64,000 nucleotides of DNA from CAVSPO01 sp963730005 (GCA_963730005.1 CAVSPO010000012.1:236974-300973), one strand, 5' to 3'; numbered from the stretch's first letter, positions 44,705 through 56,469 are shown. Notes: generated by a model not told the origin, from the sequence alone. Numbers and translations: made by a program.

Positions 44705-45325
44705 TCAGATCTCCTCGGGGTTCATGATCTCGCCGGTGCCCGCACCAACCGGTTGTGCGTCCCGGTGCGGCATGATCACCAGGTTCGGCTTGGTGATGGA
44801 CGGGTCAGGAAGCGGCGCCATGGACACCACGGAACCGGGGTACTTCGCCTGCAATTCCTCGACCTTGCCCCAGTCAAGCGCCCGGGACGGGCAAGCCGCC
44901 ACGCAGGCCGGCGACTGACCGGTGTCGCGGTAGTCCTTGCACAGGTCGCACTTGGTCATGTGGCCCGTGTCCGCGTTGAACTGCGGCGCCGAGTAGGGGC
45001 AGGCCCAGGAGCAGTACCGACAGCCCACGCACTTGTCGGCGTCCACGAACACGGTGCCGTCATCCCGGCGCGTCATGGCGGTCGTCGGGCAGACCTGGAC
45101 GCACACCGGATTCTCGCAGTGGTTGCAGGCGATGGAGGTGTAGTACGTAAAGACGTTGGGTGAGAAGGTGTCACCCGTCTGCTGCCAGGTACCACCCGAG
45201 TACTCCACCACCCGACGCCAATTCACGCCTACCGGAGTGTCATGCTTGTCCTTGCACGCGATCTGACAGGCCTTGCAGCCAGTGCAGATGCTCTGGTCAA
45301 AGTAGAAACCCAAGCGCTCAGCCAT
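44705..45325 (-). CDS. dmsB: DmsB-type four-cluster ferredoxin subunit
   Basis: Electron-transfer subunit between the membrane quinol site and the molybdenum subunit, 206 residues. Sixteen cysteines form four [4Fe-4S] clusters: CTGCKACQIAC, CNHCENPVCVQVC, CVGCRYCSWAC and CDLC...CVAAC. Size and spacing match DmsB. It follows dmsA by 8 bases. Confidence 0.93.
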   Translation of the reverse strand: MAERLGFYFDQSICTGCKACQIACKDKHDTPVGVNWRRVVEYSGGTWQQTGDTFSPNVFTYYTSIACNHCENPVCVQVCPTTAMTRRDDGTVFVDADKCVGCRYCSWACPYSAPQFNADTGHMTKCDLCKDYRDTGQSPACVAACPSRALDWGKVEELQAKYPGSVVSMAPLPDPSITKPNLVIMPHRDAQPVGAGTGEIMNPEEI

Positions 45326-45333
45326 TCCAACTC

Positions 45334-47880
45334 CTAAGCCTTCTCAACCTGAACGATGGTGGTGTGGACCGCGTTGCCCTTGGCCAGCGGCGAAGGATGC
45401 AGCGACGTCAACGAGTTGACCGAACCGGCGGTGTCGACGGGGCGGCCAACGTTGGCCCCTGCGGGGCGGGCCCCCCCGGTCGGCTGGTACCACGCACCCT
45501 GAGGCAGCGAAAGGACCCCTGGAGCGATGCGTGGTGTGACCTTGGCCTCGATCCTGACCGTCCCACGGTCGTTGAACACGAAGACCTGATCCCCGTTGCT
45601 GATGCCGCGCGCCTGCGCGTCGATCGGGTTGATCCACAGCGTCTGGTGATGCGCTTCGCGCAGCCAGTCGACATTGCCGTAGGTGGAGTGCGTCCTGGCC
45701 TTGAAGTGATGGCCGATGATCTGCAGCGGGTACTTGTCCGACTCCCGGGCCTCCAGTTGGCCCTCCCAGGTTTCCACGTACTCCGGCAGCGGCTTCAGGA
45801 CGTCGCCCCGCAGCTTGGGCCGGAAGTCACCGAAGGTCCACTTCTCGGCCATCCTGGCCAGCCGGTCCGAATAAATCTCGATCTTGCCCGACGGGGTGGT
45901 CATGGGGGTGGCTTGTGGGTCCTTGCGGAAGTCGGCCAGCGGGACGACCGGGCCGGCGTACTTGCGGAACAGACCCATCTGCTTCCAGGTGTCGTAATCC
46001 GGGATGTCGGGATCCTGGGCCCTGGTCAGCTCCACCGACTGGCGGAGCCATTCCTCCCGGGTCTTGCCCTCGGTGAACGCCTGCTCCGTGCCAAGCCGCT
46101 TCGCCAGCTCGGTGCAGATGTCGAAAATCGAACGGCACTCGTACAGCGGCTCGATCGCCTGACTCGAGATGATGCCGTACGCCATCGGGCCGGCGTTCTC
46201 GCCGGGATGAAGGTCGAATTCCTCAGCCGTGGACGTGCCCGGCAGGAGATAGTCGCTGTAACGAGCCGAGACAGTCATCTGGATGTCGCAGTTGACGATC
46301 AGTTCGCACTTGGACTCGTCCTGCAGGATCTCGACCGATCTGTTGTTGTCACCTGTCTGGTTGACGATCGAGTTTCCGCCGTATTGCCAGACCATCTTGA
46401 TGGGCACATCCAGCTTGATGTTGGTCGGGTTGCCCTGCTCGTCCACCGGGACCTTCAGGTCCCGCACCCCCGGCGCCGACTTCTCGCCGACGCCGGCGTT
46501 GAAGGTGTCCATTGCCGGGCCGTGGTCAATGGCGTCCAACCACGAGAAGACCGAGATGATCTTGTTCGACGGGTTGGTGAGACCGAAATTGAAGGGCCGG
46601 ACGATCGGGAGGGCCGGCGCGGCCTCGCGTCCACCGGTCCCGCCACCGGGGACACCGATGTTGCCGGTGGCGCATGCCAGCAGGAAGATGGCGCGGGCCT
46701 CGTTCTCCCCGTTGGCCCGACGCTGCGGCCCCCAGCCCTGGCTGATCGCGCATGGCTTGGCGAGGGCGATGTCGCGGGCCAGGCGCACGATGGTCTGGGC
46801 AGGGATGCCGGTGATGCCGGCGGCCCACTGCGGGGTCTTCTCGATGCCGTCCGGGCCCTTGCCCTCGATGTAACTGCGGTAGGACGCGTTCGCAGGAGCC
46901 CCCGCGGGCATGTGCTCCTCGTCGAAACCGAGGCAGTACTTGTCGAGGAACGCCTGGTCGTGGAGCCCCTCCTTGACCATGACGTTGATCATGGCGGCGA
47001 TCAGTGCCGAATCAGTGCCAGGACGGATCGGCACCCACTCGTCCGCGAGCGCCACCGCAGTCTCGCTCATCCTCGGGTCGATGACGATGGTGCGGACGCC
47101 GGACTCCTTCTTGGTCTGCTGGGTGACGAAGACCTGCCCGCCACCCGACATCCGGGTCTCCAACGGATTGTTGCCGAACATCACCTGGAGCCGGGAGTTC
47201 TTCGCATCGTCGAACGAGTTGCTGGCGATCCAGGTGCCGTAGAAGTACGGGTAGGCCTGGGTGATCTCGGTGGTCGAGTAGTCGGAATAATGGTCGAGAT
47301 AACCGCCCCAGGTGTTCATCAACCGGGCAAACGCAGTGCCGTCCGGCGGCCAGGAGCAGGCCATCGTCGAGCCCAGCACCCCGGTGCCGTAGTTGATGTA
47401 GATGGCCTCGTTGCCGTACTCGGACTTGATCTGCGTCATCTTGTCTGCGATCTCGTCCAGCGCCTGCTCCCACGAAATCTCTTCCCACTGGCCCTCGCCG
47501 CGCTTGGTGCCCTCCTTGCGCTTGAACGGCTTCTTCAGACGGTCCGGGTTGTAGATGCGGTGCCGGATTGAGCGGCCGCGCACACAGGCCCGCACCTGCT
47601 GGCTGCCCAAATCATCGGTGCCGGTGTTGTCGGCCAACACGCGAACGACGACTCCGTCCTTGACCTGCAGGCGCACAGGACAGCGAGAGCCGCAGTTGAC
47701 AGTGCAGGCGCTCCACACGGTCTTGTCGGCATCAGCCATACCGTCGCCCGCTGCCTGAGCCTGCGGCTGGCCGCCGGCGTTGAAGGACAACCCGGCGCCC
47801 ACCAGCGCCGTGGTGCCGGTCACTGCACCTGACCATTTCAAGAACGAACGCCGGTTCAGCGTCAGAGCATCGTTGCCCAT
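45334..47880 (-). CDS. dmsA: DmsA-type molybdopterin oxidoreductase, Tat exported
   Basis: Catalytic subunit of a DMSO reductase-family enzyme using bis-MGD molybdenum, 848 residues. A Tat motif NRRSFLK is at residues 9-15 followed by a hydrophobic helix. A [4Fe-4S] site C59-x3-C63-x3-C67 with C99 follows. The segment DHYSDYSTTEI holds a Ser that is the probable Mo ligand, and GNNPLETRMSGGG is a DmsA block. ATG 47880 follows AGAGGGG. DMSO or TMAO reduction is the family inference; other S/N-oxides are possible. Divergent moeA supplies its cofactor. Confidence 0.9.
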   Translation of the reverse strand: MGNDALTLNRRSFLKWSGAVTGTTALVGAGLSFNAGGQPQAQAAGDGMADADKTVWSACTVNCGSRCPVRLQVKDGVVVRVLADNTGTDDLGSQQVRACVRGRSIRHRIYNPDRLKKPFKRKEGTKRGEGQWEEISWEQALDEIADKMTQIKSEYGNEAIYINYGTGVLGSTMACSWPPDGTAFARLMNTWGGYLDHYSDYSTTEITQAYPYFYGTWIASNSFDDAKNSRLQVMFGNNPLETRMSGGGQVFVTQQTKKESGVRTIVIDPRMSETAVALADEWVPIRPGTDSALIAAMINVMVKEGLHDQAFLDKYCLGFDEEHMPAGAPANASYRSYIEGKGPDGIEKTPQWAAGITGIPAQTIVRLARDIALAKPCAISQGWGPQRRANGENEARAIFLLACATGNIGVPGGGTGGREAAPALPIVRPFNFGLTNPSNKIISVFSWLDAIDHGPAMDTFNAGVGEKSAPGVRDLKVPVDEQGNPTNIKLDVPIKMVWQYGGNSIVNQTGDNNRSVEILQDESKCELIVNCDIQMTVSARYSDYLLPGTSTAEEFDLHPGENAGPMAYGIISSQAIEPLYECRSIFDICTELAKRLGTEQAFTEGKTREEWLRQSVELTRAQDPDIPDYDTWKQMGLFRKYAGPVVPLADFRKDPQATPMTTPSGKIEIYSDRLARMAEKWTFGDFRPKLRGDVLKPLPEYVETWEGQLEARESDKYPLQIIGHHFKARTHSTYGNVDWLREAHHQTLWINPIDAQARGISNGDQVFVFNDRGTVRIEAKVTPRIAPGVLSLPQGAWYQPTGGARPAGANVGRPVDTAGSVNSLTSLHPSPLAKGNAVHTTIVQVEKA

Positions 47881-48084
47881 GTCCAACCCCTCTTCTGGAA
47901 CAGCCATCGGACCGCTCACTGCCCAGCGGCCCCGGGTTCGCCGGCGCGGAGCGACCTTGCCCGCGCAGCCGATCCCCCTGAGCATAACCAACCACCGCTC
48001 AACCCGCTGCAGGCCACAAGCAGACCGGCGCAATCCGCTGGCGATACGCTGCACCCAGATGGCGAGAGGCGGTCAAGGATGGCT

Positions 48085-49332
48085 GTGCAATTCGATCAGC
48101 ACCTGGCAAAGGTGCTCGCCTTGGCCGAGCCCCTGCCGACAGTGACGCTGGGTCTGCTCGAATGCCTGGGCCTGCCTGTCGCGCGCGACGTGACGGCGCT
48201 GCTGCCCGTCCCCACGTTCACCAACTCGGCAATGGACGGCTACGCCGTGCGTTCCGCCGATGTCGCCAGCGCGCCGGTACGGCTGGAGGTCACCGCCGAC
48301 ATTCCGGCCGGGACGAGCCCCGGTCTGAGGGTGCGCCCCGGCCAGGCCCACCGGATCATGACCGGCGCTCCCCTGCCGGTGGGTGCCGATGCGGTGGTTC
48401 CTGTGGAACTGACCGACCAGCGGGCGGGGGCGCATCCACTGCCGCGACACGTGACGATCCACCAACCCGTACCAGCCGGAGCCAACGTGCGGACGGAGGG
48501 CGAGGACGTCAGCGTCGGGGCGACCGTGATCGAGGCTGGTGTGATCGCGGACGCCGCAGTGCTGGCAGCAGCCGCGGCGGTAGGTCACTCCGAGCTGCTG
48601 GTGCGCCCGCGACCCCGGGTGGCGATCTTCGCGACAGGTTCGGAACTGGTCGCGCCCGGCGACGCACTCGCCCCTGGACAGATCCCCGATTCCAACAGCA
48701 TCCTGCTGGCCGGCCTGGTCCGCGAACATGGTGGCGAGGCGGTGATCGTGGGGTCAGTCGCCGACGACTGCACTGAACTGCGACAACGTCTCACCCGCAG
48801 TGCCCTGGACGTCGATCTGGTGCTGACCGCCGGCGGCATCTCGGCCGGCGCCTACGAGGTGGTGAAACAGGCCTGTGAGGGCTGGGACATCGAATTCGAA
48901 GTGGTCCAGATGCGCCCGGGCGCACCCCAAGGGTGCGGATGGCTGCCCGGCGGCCCTGACCGCCGGGTGCCGCTGGTGGCAGTGCCCGGCAATCCGGTGG
49001 CCGTGTTCGTCAGTTTCCACGTCTTCGTCCGCCCGCTGCTGACCCTGATGTCGGGCGGGGACCCCGAATCGGTGCCAGGCACTGTGGCGGCCATCTCGAA
49101 CGGCGGCCTGCGATCCCGGGTGGACAAGCGCCAATTCACGCCGGTCCTCGTCACCCTCGACGACGAACAGGGGGGCCTGACGACGCTGTCACTACCCGGA
49201 GGAACAGGCTCACATCGGATCGCCACCCTGCATCAGGCCAACGGCCTGGCCGTGATCGCCGAAGAACTCGCCGAGATAGCCCCCGGCGAGGCCGTACCGG
49301 TGATTCCGGTGGGCCCGGACTGGCGGAACTGA
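48085..49332 (+). CDS. moeA: Molybdopterin molybdenumtransferase
   Basis: Inserts molybdate into adenylated molybdopterin, the final Moco step before MGD formation; 415 residues. The GEPHY-type core appears as TNSAMDGYAVR at the N-terminus, MTGAPLPVGADAVVPVE, NSNS-like DSNSILLAGL, TAGGISAGAYE and VPGNPVAVF. GTG 48085 has AAGGA 5 bases upstream; ATG 48079 is directly abutted by AAGG and is less likely. It is divergent from dmsA with a 204-base shared region, a sensible pairing of cofactor supply with a molybdoenzyme. Confidence 0.9.
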   Translation: MQFDQHLAKVLALAEPLPTVTLGLLECLGLPVARDVTALLPVPTFTNSAMDGYAVRSADVASAPVRLEVTADIPAGTSPGLRVRPGQAHRIMTGAPLPVGADAVVPVELTDQRAGAHPLPRHVTIHQPVPAGANVRTEGEDVSVGATVIEAGVIADAAVLAAAAAVGHSELLVRPRPRVAIFATGSELVAPGDALAPGQIPDSNSILLAGLVREHGGEAVIVGSVADDCTELRQRLTRSALDVDLVLTAGGISAGAYEVVKQACEGWDIEFEVVQMRPGAPQGCGWLPGGPDRRVPLVAVPGNPVAVFVSFHVFVRPLLTLMSGGDPESVPGTVAAISNGGLRSRVDKRQFTPVLVTLDDEQGGLTTLSLPGGTGSHRIATLHQANGLAVIAEELAEIAPGEAVPVIPVGPDWRN

Positions 49333-49345
49333 CGCGCTGCCGGGC

Positions 49346-51559
<2,214 letters not shown>

Positions 51560-51623
51560 GCCCCCATGCTGCACTGTCGGGTTTCTGTGCACCATGGGTG
51601 ACGCCACATGCGAGGATCTCAGC

Positions 51624-53024
51624 ATGAGCGAGACGCACCTGCGCCAAGCGCGCCAGACGGTCAAAGTGGGACTCATCAAGACCGTGCACGAGCTCTTCCC
51701 CGGGGAAAGACTGAAGACCTCGTACTCCATCCTGGACGGGATCTTCTGCAACCTGGCGGGGTCGGTCATTTCACCGCGCGAAGTCAGGACGCTCGACGCC
51801 CGCCTGCGGGACTGGATCGCCAGTGGTGGGGACATGCGGCTGGTCGATCATCAGGGCGGCTACTACCGCTATCAGGTCGGGGACCTGTTGGTGAACGTGG
51901 TCTACCCGGCGCTGACGGACACATCAACAATCGAGCCATTCACGATCATCCCCTTCAGTTACGGGTTCATCGTCGACTTCGGCGACGTGGACAGAGGAGA
52001 AGGACGTCCGCTGATCCCGCCCTACGGGCTACAGGAAGCTCATCAGGAGAACCAGCGTTGGCTGGACCAGGTGGACATCGAGATCGCCGCAGACGTCAAC
52101 CGCCTGATCGACGAAGGGCGGACCCTTCGCCTGATCAGCATCGCCGAAGCTCTCCAGGAGAAGAGACTGGCCGACATCGCGGACACCATCCTCGCCCAGC
52201 GACGAGCGCTGCGGGTACTGATGATTGCGGGACCGTCCTCATCCGGGAAGACCACCACCGCCCAGCGGCTTTCGACGCAACTGGAAGTGAACGGGTTCAA
52301 GCCGGTGGCCCTGTCACTGGACAACTACTTCCGCGATCACGCCGACACCCCCCTCGATGCCGAGGGCAAGCCCGACTACGACACCGTGGAGGCGCTGGAC
52401 CTGCCGCTGCTGACCCACCACCTGAGGGAGTTGATCGCCGGGCGCCCGGTGGAGGTGCCGACCTTCGACTTCAACCGAGGCCGGCGATCCGAGCAGACGC
52501 ACGTGATGCAGGTCGGCCCACACGAGATCCTGGTCATTGAAGGCATCCACGCCCTCAACCCGGTGCTCACCGGGGATGTCGAACCGGCGCGCTTGTTCAG
52601 GGTCTACGTCAGCGCTTTGGGCGGGCTGAACATCGACCTGATGAACCGCGTCCCCACCACCGAGATCCGTCTCATCCGGCGGATCGTCCGGGACAACATG
52701 TACCGCGGCACATCACCGGAGGCCACCATTGCGCAGTGGCCCAGCGTGCGTCGGGGCGAGTACGAGAACATCTTCAAGTTCCAGGAAGATGCGGATGTCA
52801 TGTTCAACTCCAGCCTCATCTACGAAATGAACGCCCTGAAGCCTCTGGCCGAGCGCGCCCTGTCGATGATCCCGGACGACAGCCCCCATGTGGACACCCG
52901 CAACCGGCTGCTCAACCTGCTGACCTTCTTCAGGCCCGTGGACGACACTCGTGTCCCGTTGAACTCGATCATGCGCGAGTTCATCGGCGGCAGCGTCTAC
53001 TTCGACCCTGCACCTCGGCAGTGA
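51624..53024 (+). CDS. Nucleoside (uridine-type) kinase with ThrRS-like N-terminal domain
   Basis: 466 residues. The C-terminal half is a phosphoribulokinase/uridine kinase P-loop domain: Walker A GPSSSGKTTTAQRL near 203, SLDNYFRDHADTP, YDTVEALDLP and IEGIHALNP. The N-terminal 200 residues resemble the second additional domain of threonyl-tRNA synthetase (IIPFSYGFIVDFGDV and neighbouring residues). This two-domain form is known in nucleoside kinases of varied bacteria; substrate is not proven. Residue VISPREVRTLDARLRDW is less certain. ATG 51624 is preceded by GAGGA. Confidence 0.8.
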   Translation: MSETHLRQARQTVKVGLIKTVHELFPGERLKTSYSILDGIFCNLAGSVISPREVRTLDARLRDWIASGGDMRLVDHQGGYYRYQVGDLLVNVVYPALTDTSTIEPFTIIPFSYGFIVDFGDVDRGEGRPLIPPYGLQEAHQENQRWLDQVDIEIAADVNRLIDEGRTLRLISIAEALQEKRLADIADTILAQRRALRVLMIAGPSSSGKTTTAQRLSTQLEVNGFKPVALSLDNYFRDHADTPLDAEGKPDYDTVEALDLPLLTHHLRELIAGRPVEVPTFDFNRGRRSEQTHVMQVGPHEILVIEGIHALNPVLTGDVEPARLFRVYVSALGGLNIDLMNRVPTTEIRLIRRIVRDNMYRGTSPEATIAQWPSVRRGEYENIFKFQEDADVMFNSSLIYEMNALKPLAERALSMIPDDSPHVDTRNRLLNLLTFFRPVDDTRVPLNSIMREFIGGSVYFDPAPRQ

Positions 53025-53088
53025 CGAAACGCTGCTGACGAACGTGCCGTGACGCAAGCGCCGCGGCAAGATCAGCTGCAAGCAACAA

Positions 53089-53122
53089 GAAGGGCCGTCT
53101 CCACACCGGGAGACGGCCCTTC
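53089..53122 (+). terminator. Terminator between nucleoside kinase and tRNA-Ala
   Basis: A 14-bp perfect stem (53089-53102 with 53109-53122) and 6-base loop, followed by TCGTTGCT. It lies between genes converging on it and may serve both. Confidence 0.85.
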
Positions 53123-53136
53123 TCGTTGCTGAACAG

Positions 53137-53209
53137 TGGAGGTAAGGGGATTCGAACCCCTGGCCTCTTCCATGCCATGGAAGCGCGCTACCAACTGCGC
53201 CATACCCCC
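53137..53209 (-). tRNA. tRNA-Ala(GGC)
   Basis: Full 73-base cloverleaf on the minus strand. The acceptor stem GGGGGTA pairs with TACCTCC and includes the G3:U70 pair that identifies alanine. The anticodon stem CTTCC/GGAAG frames the loop ATGGCAT with anticodon GGC, and the T-arm reads GGTTCGAATCC. The CCA end is not encoded. It lies downstream of the phosphatase gene on the same strand. Confidence 0.97.
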
Positions 53210-53292
53210 GCACTTGCCTTGGCTTTCACCTCGGCAACATCGAAGATTCTAACGACCCCGCGGACGAGGACGCAAATCGGCCGGCAACCGGG

Positions 53293-53913
53293 TCAGTGCT
53301 CGACGTACGCAGGCACGTTGTAGCGGGCCAGCCGCCAGCCTGACCGGTCGTCCTCCAGCATCGACCAGCTGCAGTTGGAGACCGGCCCGAGCCCCATCGC
53401 GGTCGAGTAGTCCCAGCCCACCACGTCCGCGATCCCCATCCGAATGGCCAGACCGTGCGTGACCACCACCACCGTCTGGCCGGGGTGCGCCGCGCCGATG
53501 TCGCGCAGGGCTGCGCCCAGTCGCCGGCTGCATTCAGCACTCGTCTCGCCGGTGGACGAGCGCCGGAAATCCCGCCTGGCCTTCATCGCTTCGGCGACTT
53601 CGGGGAACTCGGCATGCACCTCGGCGATAGTGCGACCCGCCCAGTCCCCCACGTTGATCTCGGCCAACCGCTCTTCGACGACGATCTGAAGATCGGTGAG
53701 CGCGGCGAGCTCGAGGGCCGTCGCGTGCGCGCGCTGCAGCGGGGAGCTGTAGAGCGCGGTCGGCGCCATGGCGGCCAGCGCTGGCGCGGCCCTGCGAGCC
53801 TGCTCGAAGCCGAGTGCATTCATGGCGATGTCGGTCCGGCCCTGGAACCGGGAGGCCCGGTTCCAGTCCGTCTCACCGTGCCGCCAGATCACCACGCGGG
53901 TGTGTTTGCTCAC
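53293..53913 (-). CDS. Histidine phosphatase (phosphoglycerate mutase superfamily)
   Basis: 206 residues. The catalytic RHGETDWN lies near residue 10, and the second His in VVVVTHGLAIR near 150. The family covers phosphatases and cofactor-dependent mutases; in this rsfS/nadD position, other actinobacteria carry a broad phosphatase, and the glycolytic name would be over-specific. GTG 53913 overlaps the rsfS stop (GTGA), showing coupling. Confidence 0.88.
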   Translation of the reverse strand: MSKHTRVVIWRHGETDWNRASRFQGRTDIAMNALGFEQARRAAPALAAMAPTALYSSPLQRAHATALELAALTDLQIVVEERLAEINVGDWAGRTIAEVHAEFPEVAEAMKARRDFRRSSTGETSAECSRRLGAALRDIGAAHPGQTVVVVTHGLAIRMGIADVVGWDYSTAMGLGPVSNCSWSMLEDDRSGWRLARYNVPAYVEH

Positions 53914-54326
53914 TGCCACCACGCCGGGCGCTCATCGTCGAAGGTCGCCGACGTGTCGGCAGTGGTGGGGTCCAGCTGCAGATCGATGCGCGGGCAGTCC
54001 TTCCAGAGGCGCTCCAGCGAGTACTTCAGGCGCGCCTCAGCCTGTTGAACGTGCACGACGAACTCGAAGTAGTCGAGCAACACCCACTGGCTGTCGACGG
54101 CTCCTTCTCGTCTCACGGGCTTGGCGCCCGCCGCCAACAACTTCTCCTCGATGTTGTCCACGATGGCCGTCACCTGACGGTCATTGCGGCCGCTGATCAC
54201 CAGGAAGACATCGGTGATGGTGAGTTGTTCCGACACATCGAAGGCGACGATGTCGCTGCCCAACTTGTCGGAGGCTGCCTGGGCAGCGATGCGAGTGAGT
54301 TCCAGTGCCCGCTCGGTTGCAGTCAA
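53910..54326 (-). CDS. rsfS: Ribosomal silencing factor RsfS
   Basis: Binds L14 and blocks subunit joining during nutrient limitation. It is 138 residues with blocks SDKLGSDIVAFDVSE, ISGRNDRQVTAIVDNI and the signature GAVDSQWVLLDYFEFVVHVQ (in parts). TTG 54326 overlaps the nadD stop (TTGA). The acidic, Trp-rich end ERPAWWQ is less conserved. Operon nadD-rsfS-phosphatase. Confidence 0.92.
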   Translation of the reverse strand: MTATERALELTRIAAQAASDKLGSDIVAFDVSEQLTITDVFLVISGRNDRQVTAIVDNIEEKLLAAGAKPVRREGAVDSQWVLLDYFEFVVHVQQAEARLKYSLERLWKDCPRIDLQLDPTTADTSATFDDERPAWWQ

Positions 54327-55129
54327 ATCACTTGTCCTTGTTTCTGTGTAGGGGTCTCTTGCGCGAAACCGGCACGAGGTGACGCCATCTCCCGCGAGGG
54401 CGGCAAGGCGTCGCCAACGTCGGGCGAAATGTGTTGGGCTTGCAGGACTTCGCCGGGAGCCCACGAAGTGTACAGCCCTCGCTTGGCGACGTACTGAACC
54501 ACGCCATCGGGCACCAGATACCACAAGGGCAGCCCCTCCCCCACCCGCTGGCGGCACTCGGTGGAACTGATGGCCAGCGCGGGCACCTCGAGCACCGTCA
54601 CCTTCTCCCTGGGCAGATGCGCGAGGTCGCCGTCAGACAGGTGCACCCCCGGACGGGTGACCCCGACGAAGGTGGCCAGGTCGAACAGTTCCTCTGCTCC
54701 GTGCCAGGTCAGGATGTCGCGCAAGGCGTCGGCGCCGGTGATGAACAGGATCTCGGTGTCCGGCCCACGTTCGGTGCGCAGATCCCTCAGTGTGTCGACG
54801 GTGTAGGTGTTGCCGCCTCGATCGATGTCGACGCGACTGACGCTGAACCGTGGGTTGGAGGCGGTGGCGATGACCGTCATCAGATAGCGGTCCTCGGACC
54901 TGCTGACCCGCCGGCCTGCCTTCTGCCACGGGACACCGGTCGGGATGAACACCACCTCGTCCAGATGGAACCGGGCAGCAACCTCGCTGGCGGCAACCAG
55001 GTGACCGTGGTGGATGGGGTCGAAGGTACCGCCCATGGCCCCCAGCCGGAATGGACGGCCAGCATCGTCGCGAGCACGGGCGATTCCCAGGTGTTGACCG
55101 AGGCCGGCGCCGCCGGGGGAATCGTTCAT
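54323..55129 (-). CDS. nadD: Nicotinate-nucleotide adenylyltransferase
   Basis: Makes nicotinate adenine dinucleotide from NaMN and ATP in NAD synthesis; 268 residues. The nucleotidyltransferase motif is GGTFDPIHHGH near residue 33 and the second is ISSTECRQRV near 188. ATG 55129 has TAGGCT 6 bases upstream; GTG 55135 lies within the spacer between them. The protein has a 30-residue N-terminal and about 45-residue C-terminal extension over the core, the latter Pro/Gln-rich and possibly non-conserved. It overlaps rsfS. Confidence 0.92.
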   Translation of the reverse strand: MNDSPGGAGLGQHLGIARARDDAGRPFRLGAMGGTFDPIHHGHLVAASEVAARFHLDEVVFIPTGVPWQKAGRRVSRSEDRYLMTVIATASNPRFSVSRVDIDRGGNTYTVDTLRDLRTERGPDTEILFITGADALRDILTWHGAEELFDLATFVGVTRPGVHLSDGDLAHLPREKVTVLEVPALAISSTECRQRVGEGLPLWYLVPDGVVQYVAKRGLYTSWAPGEVLQAQHISPDVGDALPPSREMASPRAGFAQETPTQKQGQVI

Positions 55130-55227
55130 GCGCACAGCCTAGCCACGCAGTGTGACACTTTGTCGGCGAGCTGTTCCAGCCCCCGCGGCATTGTGGGCGT
55201 TGCAGGCTCACGGAGCCCACGCTGCGC

Positions 55228-56469
55228 TCAGCGGCGGGTCTGTCCCTCCCCGATCACCACGTACTTGCTGCTGGTCATCTCGGGCAGGGCCATCGGGCCG
55301 CGGGCGTGCAGCTTCTGGGTGCTGATGCCGATCTCGGCACCGAAGCCGAACTCACCACCGTCGACGAAGCGGCTGGACGCGTTGACCAGCACGGCAGCAG
55401 CGTCCACCTGGGCGATGAACTGCTGCTCGGCCCTCATGTCGTTGGTGATGATGGTCTCGGAGTGCCCGGTGGTGTGCTCCCGGATGTGGTCGATGGCCGC
55501 GTCGATGCTGGGCACCACCTTGACCGCCAGATCGAGGGACAAGTACTCGGCGTCGTACTCCGTCTCGGTGGCCTGCACCACCCGCGGGTCGACGGCACAC
55601 GTTGCCGGGTCGCCGTGCACCGTGACGCCGAGGTCAGCCAACAAGGCGATGGCGCCGGGCAGGAAGTCCGCTGCCACATCCTGATGCACCAGCATGGTCT
55701 CGAGCGCATTGCAGACGCTGGGGCGCTGCGTCTTGGCATTCACCATGATCTCGGTGGCCATCGTCAAGTCGGCCGCGGCGTCCACGTACAGGTGGCAATT
55801 TCCGGTGCCGGTCTCGATCACCGGAACCCGCGAATGCCCCACGACGTGATTGATCAACCCCGCACCACCTCGAGGGATCAACACGTCGATCAGGCCCTTG
55901 GCGTTCATCATCTCGGTGGTGGTCTCACGGCCGCCTTCGATCAGGGTGATCGCCTCGACGGGCAAAGCCACCGCTGCCAGCCCGGCGCGCAGCGCCTCGA
56001 CCACGGCGCGGTTGGACTGCAGCGCGCTGGACGAGCCGCGGAGCAACACCGCGTTGCCGGACTTGAGGCAGATGCCGGCTGCGTCCGCAGTGACGTTGGG
56101 ACGGGCCTCATAGATGATGCCCACCACCCCGAACGGAACCCGCACCTGGTTGACCCGAACACCGTTGCTCAGCTGCCAGCCACGAACCACCTCACCGACC
56201 GGATCGGTCAAACCGGCCAGCGACCGCAGTCCGTCGACCATGTCGTCGATGCGGGCCTGGGTCAGGGTCAGTCGGTCGATCAGCGATTCTGCTGTGCCCG
56301 ACTCGCGGGCAACTGCCACGTCCTGGGAGTTGGCGGCCAGCACGGCCGCTGACGCCGCAGCCAAGGCGTCAGCCATCGCGTGCAGCGCCTCGTCCTTGCG
56401 AATCCTGGGGAGGCTGGAGAGCTCCCGGCTTGCCACGCGGGCGGCGTTGGCCTGCTGGTTCACAGTCAC
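55228..56469 (-). CDS. proA: Gamma-glutamyl phosphate reductase
   Basis: Second step of proline synthesis: reduces glutamyl-5-phosphate to the semialdehyde with NADPH; 413 residues. ALDH-type fold with YEARPNVTADAAGICLKSGNA, TGTGNCHLYVD, and the catalytic Cys in QRPSVCNALETMLVH, plus SSRFVDGGEFGFGAEIGIS (in parts). GTG 56469 has GAGGAG 7 bases upstream; GTG 56463 is a close alternative. It is separated from proB by a deacetylase gene. Confidence 0.94.
   Translation of the reverse strand: MTVNQQANAARVASRELSSLPRIRKDEALHAMADALAAASAAVLAANSQDVAVARESGTAESLIDRLTLTQARIDDMVDGLRSLAGLTDPVGEVVRGWQLSNGVRVNQVRVPFGVVGIIYEARPNVTADAAGICLKSGNAVLLRGSSSALQSNRAVVEALRAGLAAVALPVEAITLIEGGRETTTEMMNAKGLIDVLIPRGGAGLINHVVGHSRVPVIETGTGNCHLYVDAAADLTMATEIMVNAKTQRPSVCNALETMLVHQDVAADFLPGAIALLADLGVTVHGDPATCAVDPRVVQATETEYDAEYLSLDLAVKVVPSIDAAIDHIREHTTGHSETIITNDMRAEQQFIAQVDAAAVLVNASSRFVDGGEFGFGAEIGISTQKLHARGPMALPEMTSSKYVVIGEGQTRR

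Noticed and set aside
45160..47571. 803-codon plus-strand frame opposite dmsA
   Set aside because: Antisense shadow of the molybdopterin oxidoreductase; low-complexity Arg/Val/Gly/Asp composition and no recognisable domain.
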